34,654 nucleotides of DNA from Zychaea mexicana. Lineage: Eukaryota > Mucoromycota > Mucoromycetes > Mucorales > Lichtheimiaceae. A program made the position numbers and the translations under genes. This document shows, piece after piece, positions 22,116-34,086 of this stretch. The notes under the pieces were generated by a model, which had not been told where the DNA came from, ran no database searches, and worked only from the letters and a program-made list of their open reading frames with translations. Each line of letters begins with the position of its first letter. Position 1 is the first letter of the stretch. The DNA lies in NCBI RefSeq assembly GCF_025766255.1, contig NW_026516892.1, forward strand, positions 1 to 34,654, given 5' to 3'.

Positions 22116-22284
22116 TTTTATATAATAAAAATGTGTGTAGTTGTTGAACCCGCGAAAAAAAATTCTTTTTCCTTCTTTCTTGTGAAAGCACCAAATAAGC
22201 AGTATGGGGAAGAAAAGGGTGTTTTATTAATATGTGCGTAGTGCACATTAGTTCGAGAACCGAAGTCTCTTTTATTTGTTTACC

Positions 22285-24396
22285 ATGAACGACTCACTTG
22301 CTACCGTTTTGGATTTATCGTTGAACATCCGTGGTAAAAAAAAAGAACCAAAAAAAAAGAAGAAAGAGATGAATGATGGAGGGATGTGCAATCGTCAATC
22401 TGTACTGAGTATGCTTTTTTTTTCAAATTAGACAAGGATGCTGTGATGAAAGAAGTAAAAGAAGTTTTTGCCAAGCACGGCTTTACTGTTGAATTCAATA
22501 AGAACACTGTTGACGCTGTAAGTCCTAATGGGAAGAAAAGGATGGGAGAAAAAAAGTTCATTAGGCTGATGGAGTTTGTTTCGGTTAATTTGAAGCCATT
22601 GCCATCGCCATCTGGCGTTGGTGCTAATACTGCTACTACTGCTCCTACTACTACCACTACGACGACGATTGCCGGCGACCACAAAAAGCACGGTAAAAAA
22701 AGGGAAAGGGAAAAAAGGGAAGCGTGTGTGAATACAAGGAGAGAAGAACGGGTGCTAATACAGTAGTTTTAGCCTATATCTCCACCTGACTATCTTGCAT
22801 CGATTCAACAACGAAAGAACGACGCTTTTTTGCGATCTATTGCGAGGGAGACGCGTGCCGAGTTTGAACGGGATCGGCGAGCTGGAGAAGAGGAGGACCG
22901 CCGGTTGCGAAGACAGCAGGCAGCAGCAGCAGCAGCAGCAGCATCTTCTTCATCATCATTAAGAACAACAACAGCAACAACCAGTAACAGCAGCAACAAC
23001 AACGCGACGACAATGATCCCCAGCAGCAGCAACAATGACAACAGCAACAACAATCCAAGTGTGAGCGTGCAAGAATGAGAAGGTATGCTTTTAGTTTTTG
23101 TAATGTTTCAGTTGTAGGATTGAACGCTTTGCTAATTGTTTTTCACTTGAAGATTCTGCTCGTATGGTTTATGATCTGGACGACGAAGACATTGACTTGA
23201 ACGATTTTGAGGAGACCCCTACTACTACTGCCGCACCAATACATCATCATCATCAAACAGCAACAACGCCGCCACTGCCACCTACCACCACCGCCATCAT
23301 CCTGTCTCTGCCCAAACAACAATAGCAAGCAACAGCAGCAGTAATAATAATAACAACAACAACCTTATCACCATCTCTGGCCGCTTGCGGTCGAAAAGAC
23401 AACGCACACAGCAGACTGCACACTCACAGCCCGAATACGACGACATAAACACGCAGTACAGCCAAGAAGACGTCAGTAGCCAAGTTGTTTTGTCTGATGG
23501 CGGATCAATGAAGAATACATGGCGCAATGGCGGAAAGCTTGTCAGTGGTGAGTTAAAAAAAAAGGATGTGATTGCACACAACGTATTATTGACTGCTGCC
23601 TTTTCTGCTTAAACAGAAATCGACTTTATTTGTTCAACGCATCCAGAGCATAGGCTCAAGGTCATCGACAACGTGCACAACTGTTTACAGTTCTTGGAAA
23701 GCAACAATCAATCACTCAACTTTGACGACAGCGCCTCACTTATCAACGCACGACACCTTGAACAACAACAACAAGCCGCCATTCTGAGCAGAGCAACAAG
23801 AAGCAAAGCCAAATTGAACCTACTCGACAGCGCCAGCATTGCCGTTGCCATGATGCAGATCATTCAAAACATCAACATTGTCTATTGTCGTTATATCTAT
23901 CATAAAGTCAAAAAAGGGAAAAAACGAGTTTTTGATCAAGGCGTGTTTCCATATAAAGACGAAAAAACAGCACAAAGTATGATGGCCAAGATGAAGCAAG
24001 GAGTGCGGCGATATATGCACCTGATTCGAGTTTGTGGACCTGATATTGCATTGCTGCCGTTGACATTTAACCCATGGAATCTGGAGGAGGTATTTATCTT
24101 TTATGTGGGTGTGTACATGGATCTTTGAGTGTGCTCAAGATACTGATCCACTAGAATTTCTACAGATGAGCGAAGAAACGTTTCTACATGCATTGAATAA
24201 TTCGAATATTGAAGTTGTAAAGCGAAAGTTGAGGGATTTCCGTACTACCGATCGATTGGTGCCGACTGTTGTAAATAGAATTGTGCAAATGGCGAACAAT
24301 GACCAACATGTTTTTCAAGGAAACAACACTCAGTGCCAGCAGCAACAACAGCTACAAAGCAGCACGCCCGTTGAAAGAATGGACTTGGAGGATTAA
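22285..24396 (+). CDS. Spliced gene of unknown function, low-complexity middle, frame uncertain in the centre
   Basis: Probable exons: 22285-22333 (MNDSLATVLDLSL), 22432-~22727, 22773-~23055, 23153-23547, 23617-24089, 24166-24396 (TAA). The N-terminus carries a short basic/helical domain (KEVKEVFAKHGFTVEF). The middle has an Arg/Glu-rich helix (ETRAEFERDRRAGEEEDRR), then Ala, Ser, Asn and Thr runs and an acidic patch (YDLDDEDIDLNDFEE). The C-terminal third is non-repetitive (HPEHRLKVIDNVHNCLQFL ... VRRYMHLIRVCG ... VKRKLRDF) and looks most like a folded domain. I recognise no family. Between the acidic patch and the LRSKRQR segment (23200-23390) the frame shifts inside CAT/CAA/AAT microsatellites. 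Intron 22728-22772 has a good TGCTAATAC branch motif. It starts 169 bp after the finger gene, in the same direction. Confidence 0.6.
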
Positions 24397-24449
24397 GGGT
24401 TTTCTTATAAAAAGATTGTGCGTTTTTTTTATTATATCAATTTTCTTTT

Positions 24450-24850
24450 ATGTGTCTCTCTCTCCCTCTACTGTTATTCTCTGTCTCTTTACTACTATCG
24501 TCATCCCCATCCCCGTCATCATGTCACCATCATCTCCACCATAATCATGTCATCATCATGGGCACCACACTGCCGCGAAATAAAGTGTCTTGTCATCTGT
24601 TGCATTATATCTACTTGAGCTGCGTATGTTTAGCAGGAGTGTTCGGAGAAATAGTGCTTCCGGCGCCATTGGCGTTTCTTATTGGGCAAAAACGATGTGA
24701 TCTCCACAAACTTTTTCAAGTGGCGATCGATGACAACGGAATGACAACGGGATTTTTGATGTGGCGACTGATGACAACGGAATGACAACGGGATTTTTAA
24801 AGTGGCGACGATGACAACGGAATGACAACGGGATTCGGCCAATGTAATTG
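24450..24850 (+). repeat. Dispersed element copy B: linker and 40-bp units (5'-truncated)
   Basis: The match to copy A begins at CTCTACTGTTATTCTCTGTC (24470, equivalent to ~9869), only ~70 bp after the stop codon of the preceding gene. The 195-bp array is absent. The GTGGCGACCGATGACAACGG-type units lie at 24718-24835, one of them lacking a base (GTGGCGACGATG). Confidence 0.88.
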
Positions 24851-26980
24851 GTGGAAAGTGGTGAGCAAGACAGAAAAATAGCAGGGGAGCCAGCTCCACT
24901 TCTTTTATCATTTATTTTTTTTACTCTTCAGCACACTCGTTTACCGCCGCTTTATATTCTATACATATCGAAGCAAGGGCGCTTGCAAAAAAAGGTATGT
25001 AGCTTAAGGGATGTTAATATGTTGGAAGAGCTGTGGCATTGGGATGGCGAATGGTCTAATCTCTTTTACTAGTAGCAATTGCTGAAACTAATAGCCATTA
25101 GACGAGGGCGGCAACGTAATCCAGCAGCAACAGCAGCACTACAGCAACAAACTTTACAACAAACGGAAGCTACTGCGTCTCACGACAACAGTCAAAGTTA
25201 ATTACCATACGAACGATTTGACCCCATTGAAGCATGACCTCAGCACAAAGACAGCAAACTTGCCCAGTCTATACAGTACAGGCCGCTTTTTTTGTATACG
25301 CTATACGAGCATGCGAATAAAGAAAGACAACTTCGAGTATATGCGATTAGCTTTTTTTCAAGGAGCATCAGCCATGGCGGTACGTGTTTATTCTTTTTTT
25401 CAAAAGGCAAACTCGCAAAACCAAAAAAAGCAGCAATTCCCGCACAACCATATCTCATCATCTAATACTTCAAACAACGAACCGCTTACTGAGTAAAATG
25501 AGGACGAGCTGACGAGCGTGACGATGCTGGTCCGGTGTCTCTACCACATCATGTCGACGAGCAACAGCCAGAAACGCTACACGTGCACTTTATAGTGGAT
25601 CATATATATACACCAAAGTCAGCTAAAAAAGGAGCGATTCGTGCACGGCCATATCTCACCATCGAGTACTCCAAATAACGAACAGTTTAGTGTGCCAGAA
25701 TAAGGACGAGCAGACGAACGGACGCTGGTGGTCTGGTGTCTCTACCATGTCATGTCGACGAGCAACAGCCAGGAACGCTACGCGTGCACTTTATAGTGGA
25801 TATATATATACACCAAAGTCAGCCAAAAAGGGCGATTCGGCACGACGATATCTCACCATCCAGTACTCCAAAAAACGAACCGCTTAGTGTGCCAGAATCA
25901 GGACGGCAGACGACGTGACGCTGGTGGTCTGATGTCTCTACCATACATGTCGACAAGCAACAGCCGAAACGGTACGCGTGCATTTACTGTGGAAATATAT
26001 ATATACACCAAAGTCAGCCAAAAAGGGGCGATTTGCGCACGACGATATCTCACCATCCAGTACTCCAAATAACGACCGCTTAGTGTGCCAGAATAAGGAC
26101 GAGCAGACGGACGTGACGCTGGTGGTCTGTGTCTCTACCATATATTCACGAGCAACAGCCAGAAACGGTACGCGTGCATTTTACTGTGGAACATATATAT
26201 ATACACCAAAGTCAGCAAAAAGGGCGATTTCGCACGGCCATATCTCACCATCCAGTACTCCAAATAACGAACCGCTTAGTGTGCCAGAATCAGGACGCGC
26301 AGACGGACGTGACGCTGGTGGTCTGATGTCTCTACCATATCATGTCGACAAGCAACAGCCCGAAACGGTACGCGTGCATTTTACTGTGGAACATATATAT
26401 ATACACCAAAGTCAGCCAAAAAGGAGCGATTCGCGCACAGCCATATCTCGCCATCCAGTACTCCAAAAAACGAACCGTTTAGTGCAGTAGAATGAGGACG
26501 AGCTGACGGACGTGACGATGCTGATCTAGTGTTTCTACCACGTCTTATCGACGAGCAACTGCGGTAAAAAGAGCGTGTGGATTATTATAGATCAAGAGCG
26601 GCCTGAAGCAAATGAGGATTACTACAAGGATCCGAAATGGTAATATCTCATTGTTTATAGGTGAGGATTGGAAGCATACCGTGGATATAATGACATTAAA
26701 GCTATATTCTTCGAGGGCTCTGTGGAAAGCAGCGGCGATATGCAGGTAAGGAAGCAATAGCATTTTTTGAGTGTATAATATTAGCATGCTGTAATAAATT
26801 GCTATTTTATGGAATGAGATTCTGTTGTCGTGTGATGAACAAAAACAGCTCCATATACTTTAAGCTTGAAAATACATTAATAAATGTGGCATCTGCGGTT
26901 CTGGTGCATGTTCGTATATGAAAATCCAATCAGTGGAAGCTGCTGAGGGGTATATCTGCATCTATACAGCTTTGCTGCTA
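24850..26980 (+). repeat. Dispersed element copy B: 200-bp tandem array and 3' tail
   Basis: 24850-25400 follows copy A (10260-10800) almost base for base. CACCAAAGTCAGC then recurs near 25611, 25811, 26006, 26204 and 26404 (195-200 bp apart). From 26575 the tail (GATCAAGAGCGGCCTGAAGC ... TTAGCATGCTGTAATAAA) matches 11815-12050, and the flank match persists to ~26980. Frames such as 25978-26490 are repeat products. Confidence 0.88.
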
Positions 26981-26999
26981 CGGGTGGCTGGATAAATAG

Positions 27000-27815
27000 T
27001 GTTCCCGGTCTTTCCGCCACATTTAATTGGTCAAAAGTCCGTAACGAACGGACAATTTGGCTTTCGTCAACACAGGAATATCTTTGGCGTGGCGACAACA
27101 GTGAAGCATTCTCTTATCTACTAATCGCAGAAGCCAATGCCAATCGCCAAGAACAGCAACATTATACACAAAAAATGCCACTCCATGAACCCACAACATT
27201 GTTCATCACTTGCTTTGAGAGATAAAAGAGAACGGTCAGAGTCAATTAACTTGACGATTCAAGCGTGATAATAAAAACTACAGCACAAAGGCGACAAAAC
27301 GTGCCCTAGCTTGTACAGACCGGTTTTCTTCATACTTGGATACCAAAGTGCAACGAGATGGCGACATCGTTTCCATGTCATTCGCTTTTTTTACGAGCAA
27401 TAACCTTGGTAGTATTTTGGTTTTTTCCTGAACATAACTGGTGTATTGCTATAATCATGATATTCTGCGCACGACGATATCTCACCATTTACTGATGCGA
27501 ATTGCAATCCATTTGAACGAGCAGCATTATCGTGAGCGTGTGGATATGACAGAACCGGCTTTGTGTTTGTGGCAATTTTTTTGGAGGAGCAACAACCGTG
27601 AACGGACCATGCGTATACTAGTGCTTTATATATCTTTATATATTACCATCAACTCCAACGAATCGAGCATGACGATACCTCACCATCCACTGATGCGAAT
27701 CACAATCCGTTTGAACGAGCAGCATTATCATGACCGTGAGGACAGGGAAATACCCGTTTCGTGTTTGTGGCATCAACTCATATTCCCCTCGTTTCACCCC
27801 AAAACTCCTAGGTAA
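27000..27815 (+). repeat. Decayed relative of the dispersed element
   Basis: 27235-27400 parallels 10605-10760 in order: GTCAATTAACTTGACGATTC, ACTACAGCACAAAGGCGAC, TTGTACAGACCGG. Two units carrying GACGATATCTCACCATTTACTGATGCGAAT (27474) and GACGATACCTCACCATCC (27672) lie 198 bp apart, the same period as the arrays of copies A and B. It is much more diverged than A and B are from each other. The plus-strand 124-codon frame at 27441 spans the two units and is not convincing as a gene. Confidence 0.55.
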
Positions 27816-29454
27816 TACATGTTTCTTTTTGCAGTGATCGTTCAGACCGTATATAGAAACTATTTAGAAAGTATGTCTTCTGGTCAAACTCTTAAGTATT
27901 GAGTATGAACTTATGTTTTTTTTGTTGCCTCTCTTTAATTGTCTGTTAGTAACATATATCCCAAATGGACGACGGCACTTGCTATATTGAGTATCATTCA
28001 AACGTATATTCAGCAGCGACCAAAAATATCAAGACTAGACTCTAAGAGACTATGTTTTTACCAAGAACTTGTAAAAAAAATAGGACCAAGCGTGGGTATA
28101 AACAATAATTGATAATAGCATTAGATCATAGTTGCTGAAAGCATTCTAAGCAGCACCATAATAACAATGACAATAAAAGGTCTAATTGTGCTGTGTAGAA
28201 TGCTGGATCACTTTAGCATCTAGCATGATGCTGTACTAATAATAATAATACACATGTCTATGAGCTGGCAGTATCATTAGGCAATGTTGATATTGGATCT
28301 TATATATTGGCAACATTTTGTTGAAGAAAACAATGGCAATGACAATAAACGGTTTCGTTTTGACGTTTTTTAGATCAATGTTTAGAAAGAAAATATAAGG
28401 AACTACTATCATGCACTCACGATCCTCACATATACAACCCCACACAGCCAATATGAATCATTTGAGCGCCGTCTAGAGACATTGACGATGATGATGATGC
28501 ATCAGATTTGGCAGTAATCTACCAAGAAGAACGACGGCAATGATGTTAAAAAGTATTCTTTTGACATTTTTAGCAGAAGAACTACAAAATAATGATGATG
28601 ATGATGATGACTATTACTATCAACAGTGTAATATCCAATAAACCAAAAGAGACAGAATAAGTCAACGAGACCCAAAAGGAATTGAAATTGGTTTATTATG
28701 ATAACAAAAGTTCTCACTATTTATAAGAAATGGCTTATCCTTGGCAACTACCACGGCGTGTGCATTGAACGGATGAACTGATGTTACAAATCAATTATAT
28801 AGGATTAAGTAATGTATGATGCATGAGTAAAAGGTACATCTGGGTAAATGCCTCAGATAGTAGCTAATGTGAATTACGTGATCCCAATAATGACAACTTC
28901 TTCCTGAGCATAGCTGATCGGTGTTTCACCAAGATGTGTATGAATAAAGAAATGTCTGCACAAGTGAGGTTATGAGGGAAATAACAGCAATCGTTAATGA
29001 CCAATTAAAGACTATGTGTTATTGATCATGTTGGATACAACAAACAGTAGTGTCACTAAGAGCTTCAGCATGCAAATGAAGCAACAGTTCCAGTGTTGTC
29101 TTCATTATCACATATACCAACACCTGCACCTGCACTGGGAATAATTTATACTGTAGCAAAGAAATATGGTGGATTTAGTAGATTTTCCGATAAACAATCA
29201 TTCAATATGATAATAAGGTAATTTTATGTATTAATCACTAATAAAATATTTTCTATAGATTCAAAAAATTTGTTATGGATCAAACATGTTTATATGGATA
29301 ATAAGTTATATAGATTAAATACTATGTCATCTTCAGATCGAAAGTGCTTTATTTTCTTGAATTTGAAACTTTTTAGATATTATTCTTTTTTCGGATCAAA
29401 ATGGAAATCGTGGATTTTTCAATGTTTGGGTATTATGGTTTAATACCTATAGTA
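27816..29454. other. Gene-free AT-rich stretch
   Basis: No frame or spliced gene is supported. There are short ATG/GATGAT microsatellites (28487-28500, 28590-28608) and a loosely repeated GACAATAAA(A/C)GG phrase (28169, 28350). Otherwise I see nothing here. Confidence 0.45.
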
Positions 29455-30520
29455 TATACCCACGCAAAGCACAACCCAAGCAAAGCAAAGAAAGCATTAG
29501 TAGAGTAATTAAGACAGGGAATAATCATAGTGTCAACCTATGTGCAAAGCACAAACTGAGTGAATCGAAGAAAGCATGAGGAGAATTATTAAGATATAAA
29601 TTAAGCATAGCATAAAGCCATACAAGAAGCGTAACCTAAGCAAAGCGAAGAAAGCATGAGGAGAGTGATTAGGATAGGAATAAAGCATAGTGTAAACCCA
29701 TGCACGAAGCGCAACCCGAGCGAAGCAAAGAAAGCATGAGGAGAGTGATTAGGATAGGGATAAAGCGTAGTGTAAACCCATGCGCGAAGCGCAACCCGAG
29801 CGAAGCAAAGAAAGCATGAGGAGAGTGATTAGGATAGGGATAAAGCGTAGTGTAAACCCATGCACGAAGCGCAACCCGAGCGAAGCGAAGAAAGCATAAG
29901 GAGAGTGATTAGGATAGGGATAAAGCGTAGTGTAAACCCGTGTGCGAAGCACAACCCGAGCGAAGCGAAGAAAGCATGAGTAGAGTAATTAAGATATACG
30001 AATAAAGTGTAGCGTAAACTCATACATGAAGCACAGCCCAACTGAAGCTGAGATAGCATGAGGGAGTTTATTAGGATATAAATAAAGCGTAGCGTCAACC
30101 CGTGCATGAAGCGCAACCCAAGCGAAGCGAAGAAGCATGAGTAGAGTAGCTAAGAAAGGAATCAAGCATAGCATAAACCCGTGTACGAAGCAAAACTGGA
30201 GCAAAGCTGAGAAAGTGCAAGTAGAGTAGTTAAGAAAGGAATCAAGCATAACATAAACCCGTGTGCGAAGCACAACTCGAGTGAAGCTGAGAAAGTGCAA
30301 GTAGAGTAACTAAGATATAGGAATGGAGCATAGCATAAACCCGTGTACAAACCACAACCCGAGCGAAGCGGAGAAAGCATAAGTAGAGTAATTAAGATAT
30401 AGGAATGAAGCATAGTATAAACCCGGATGATGCGAAGTAACCCGAGCAAAGCGAAGAAAGCACAAGTAAACTGACTAAGGTGAGAAATAACTATAGTGAA
30501 TACTGCATGAAACATTAATT
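29455..30520 (+). repeat. 80-bp tandem array, about 13 units
   Basis: The core GAAGCGCAACCCGAGCGAAG recurs at 29471, 29551, 29631, 29711, 29791, 29871 and 29951, exactly 80 bp apart. It continues with 79-82-bp steps to about 30430. The central units (29700-29960) are nearly identical and the outer ones decay. Minus-strand frames (LRFIPILITLLMLS-like) repeat every 26.7 codons and are not genes. Confidence 0.93.
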
Positions 30521-31020
30521 GAATGAAATAAAGAAAATATACGTGAAAATATTAAGATATAAATTATGCATAGTATATACTAGCATTAAGTATAATATAA
30601 AAGATGCAGAGAAAGCATTATAAATCAAGTATAATATATAAACAGTTAAACTATATATAGAATGAACTGAATAAAAAAGCAAGAGTAACATCGCTCAAAT
30701 ATAAATTGAATATATAATATATACAGATAAAACATGACTGAATAAGAAATAAAGAAAAGACAAGAGGACATATTAAGATATAAATATATATATAAACAAA
30801 TAAAAATAAGAATTTAGCAATGACTAGTTCTCAAATCATGGTTACCAAAGAGATATGAGCGCTGAATATACGTGAGGCTTGAATCTGAGATATGAGATGG
30901 ATTTTGATTTTATTTTAAAAATAATTATAAAATAAAATATTAGATTAATTTAGAACTAATAAACTCAACATTTAATATTTGAGACATAGAATACAAGAAT
31001 TATAAATCACAACTTAAGAT
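30520..31020. other. AT-rich transition zone
   Basis: Decayed continuation of the 80-bp units up to ~30780 (AGATATAAAT-type phrases), then unstructured AT-rich sequence. No gene is seen. Confidence 0.4.
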
Positions 31021-33090
31021 ATAGAATACAGAATAAAGAATAAAAATTACAGAATACAGAATATAGAATGAAGAATCAAGAATCAAGAATGAAGAATCAA
31101 GAATCAAGAATCAAGAATGAAGAATCAAGAATCAAGAATCAAGAATAAAGAACAAAGAATCAAGAATATAGAATATAAAATAAAGAAATAAAGAAATAAA
31201 AAATAAAGAATAAAGAACAAAGAATAAAGAATATAGAATAAGGAATAAAGAATTAAGAATATAGAATATAAAATAAGGAAATAGAAAATAAAGAACAAAG
31301 AAAAAAGAAATAAAGAAATCAAGAAATAAAGAAATCAAGAAATAAAGAAATCAAGAAATCAAGAAATAAAGAAATCAAGAAATCAAGAAATAAAGAAATA
31401 AAGAAATAAAGAATAAAGAATAAAGAAAAAAGAAAAAAGAAAAAAGAACAACAATAAAGAATAAAGAGAATGAAGAATATAAAATAAAGAACATAGAATA
31501 TAGAATGAAGAATGAAGAATCAAGAACCAAGAACCAAGAATCAAGAATAAAGAATAAAGAATCAAGAATATAGAAAGAAGAATCAATATAATGAAGAATA
31601 ATGAATATATAATATATAATAAAGAATAAAGAATAAAGAATAAAGAATAACAAATAAAGAATAAAGAAAAAAGAGAATAATGAATAAAGAATAAAAAATG
31701 AAGAATAAAAAATACAGAACATAGAATATAGAATAAAGAACATAGAACATAGAACAAAGAATGAAGAATGAAGAATTAAGAATCAAGAATTAAGAATTAA
31801 GAATCAAGAATTAAGAATAATGAATAAAGAGTAAAGAGTAAAGAATAAAGAAAAAAGAAAAAAAGAATAAAGAGAATAAATAGAATGAAGAATAAAGAAT
31901 ATCGAATAAAGAATATCGAATAAAGAATATAAAATATAGAGTATAGAATATAGAATAAAGAATACATAATATAGAAAGAAGAATCAAGAGAATGAAGAAT
32001 AATGAATAAAGAATAAAGAATCAGAAATGAAGAGAATGAGAATAATGAATAAATAATGAGGAATGAAGAATAAAAAAATAAAGAATAAAGAAAAAAGAAT
32101 AAAGTAAAAAGAATAAAGAATAAAGAATCAAGAATAAAGAATAAAGAATAAGAACAAGAATAAAGAAAATAGAATGTAGAATAAAAAAAATAGAATATAA
32201 AATATAAAATAAAGAAATAAAAAATAGAAAATATAGAATAAAGAATAAAGGAAAAACAAAAAAGAATAAAGAATAAAGAATAAAGAATAAAGAATGAAGA
32301 ATAAAGAAAAAAGAGAATAATGAATAACAATTGAAGAATGAAGAGTGAAGAATAACGAATAAAGAATAACAAATAAAGAATAAAGAAAAAAGAGAATAAA
32401 GAATAATGAATAAAGAATAAAGAATGAGGAACGAAGAATAACCAAATAAAGAATGAAGAAAAAAGAATAAAGAACAAAGAAGAAAGAGAATGGAAAAAAA
32501 AGAATAAAGAAATAACAAATAAAGAATAAAGAACAAAGAATAAAGAAATAAAGAATAAAGAATAAAGAATATAGAAAAAAGAATAAAGAACAACAATAAA
32601 GAATAAAGAGAATAAAGAATAAAGAATAAAGAATATAAAAAGAAGAATCAAGAGAATGAAGAATAATGAATAAAGAATAAAGAATTAGGAATAAAGAGAA
32701 TGAAGAATAAGGAATAAATAATAAGGAATGAAGAATAAAGAAAAAAGAATAAAGAATAAGAATAAAAAAGAAAGAGAATAAAGAAAAAAGAATAAAGATT
32801 AAAAAACTAAGAATAAAGAAATAATGAATAAAGAAAAAAGAATAAAGAAAAAAGAATAAAGAATAAAGAACAAGAATAAAGAGAATAAAGAATAAAGAAT
32901 AACAAATAAAGAATAATAAATAAAGAATAAAAAACTAAAATAAAGAAATAATAAATAAAGAATAAAGAATAAAGAAAAAAGCATAAATAAGAACGAATAA
33001 TGAATAAAGAAATAAAGAATGAAGAATGAAGAATATAGAATATAAAATAAAGAAATAAAAATAAAGAATATAGGATATAAGATTCAGAAT
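31020..33090 (+). repeat. Two-kilobase purine-biased simple-sequence tract (GAATAAA-like heptamers)
   Basis: Almost continuous GAATAAA, GAATCAA, GAATGAA and GAAATAAA words on the plus strand, with very few C and T only inside AATA or AATC. The period drifts between 6, 7 and 8 but is mostly 7. Minus-strand open frames of up to 284 codons (LYSLFFIL repeats) are simply this repeat read as Phe/Leu/Ile/Tyr/Ser. They have no other coding features. Confidence 0.93.
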
Positions 33091-33239
33091 TCAGGATTTA
33101 AGACTTTTAACTATAAAATGCAGAAATATAAAATGTATGAAACAGAAAATAGGATATAGAACTAGCTACTATACTATTTTAATCAGGCTACTAAATAAAA
33201 ATAAAAAACTAATGATAAAAAAAAAACAATATACAAAAA

Positions 33240-33930
33240 CACCCACTGACTTTGCCTGCTAGGCAACCCAGCGAAGCTCGAATGCAAGATGAATAGGGCA
33301 ACTAACTAGCATATATGCAAAAAATAAAAAATAAGAATAATGATAAAAGAAAGAAACCGTTCCACTCACAGGTCAACCCAGCGAAGCATCGATGCTATAC
33401 AAATGTAATTAACAGATATAATAATGAATAAAAAGCTAAAGATAATAAAACTATATAAGAAGATACCAACTGACTTTGCCTGAAGGGCAACCCCGCGAAG
33501 CACGGATGCAACATAAATAAGGGCTACTGAATAGCATGTAAGCTAGAAATAAATAAGAATAATAATAAAAGATAATAACAAAGGATAATAACCGATTTCC
33601 CCGAAGGGGCTACCCAGCGAAGCACGGATGCAATAGAACTATACCCATCATGCCCAACAGACAACCCGGCGAAGCCCGGATGTAATAGAACGATACCCAT
33701 CATACCAACGGTCCACCCAGCGAAGCCCGGATGCAATAGAACGATACCCATCATACCCAACGGGCAACCCGGCGAAGCGCGGATGCAATATAAAAGAGAA
33801 TATCAAATAAATGGAAACTGATCTGCCCGTAGAGTAACCCGGCGAAGCGCGGATGCAATATAAAAGAGAATATCAAATAAATGGAAACTGATCTGCCCGT
33901 AGGGTAACCCGGCGAAGCGCGGATGCCACA
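33240..33930 (+). repeat. Interspersed array of a CAACCCGGCGAAGC core, nine copies
   Basis: The core CAACCCRGCGAAGCNCGGATG occurs near 33264, 33373, 33489, 33609, 33661, 33713, 33765, 33837 and 33909. Spacing is ~110-120 bp on the left, 52 bp for 33609-33765, and 72 bp for the last two steps. The 72-bp unit is an exact tandem duplication apart from one base. The core is related to that of the 80-bp array at 29455. Confidence 0.9.
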
Positions 33931-34086
33931 TATTGCTGGGTACATTTGTGATCTTGTGCTTGAAACTGTATTAGTAAACATGATTTCTGGCTATCTGATG
34001 CACTGCTTTTTGTTGTGATTGAACGACATTGAGGCAGGTTGGCATTGGATGGTTTACCACTCAAGTCAAGTTTCATTTGTAGAATG
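33930..34086. other. Short unique spacer
   Basis: Non-repetitive sequence between the last core repeat and the tRNA-like region. No feature is seen. Confidence 0.35.

Noticed and set aside
22386..22766. Reading the 22386-22766 frame as a complete gene
   Set aside because: Its start lies in an intron and its end reads into another; it is better explained as exon 2 of the spliced gene 22285-24396.
25978..26490. 170-codon plus-strand frame in the 200-bp array
   Set aside because: Crosses units in drifting frames, is not kept in copy A, and has no independent support.
29749..30515. Minus-strand frames with repeated LRFIPILITLLMLS
   Set aside because: Products of the 80-bp array; the unit is not a multiple of 3, so the same DNA is read in different frames.
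31797..32651. 284-codon minus-strand frame of Phe/Leu/Ile/Tyr/Ser
   Set aside because: Pure translation of the GAATAAA simple-sequence tract; stops are simply rare in this composition.
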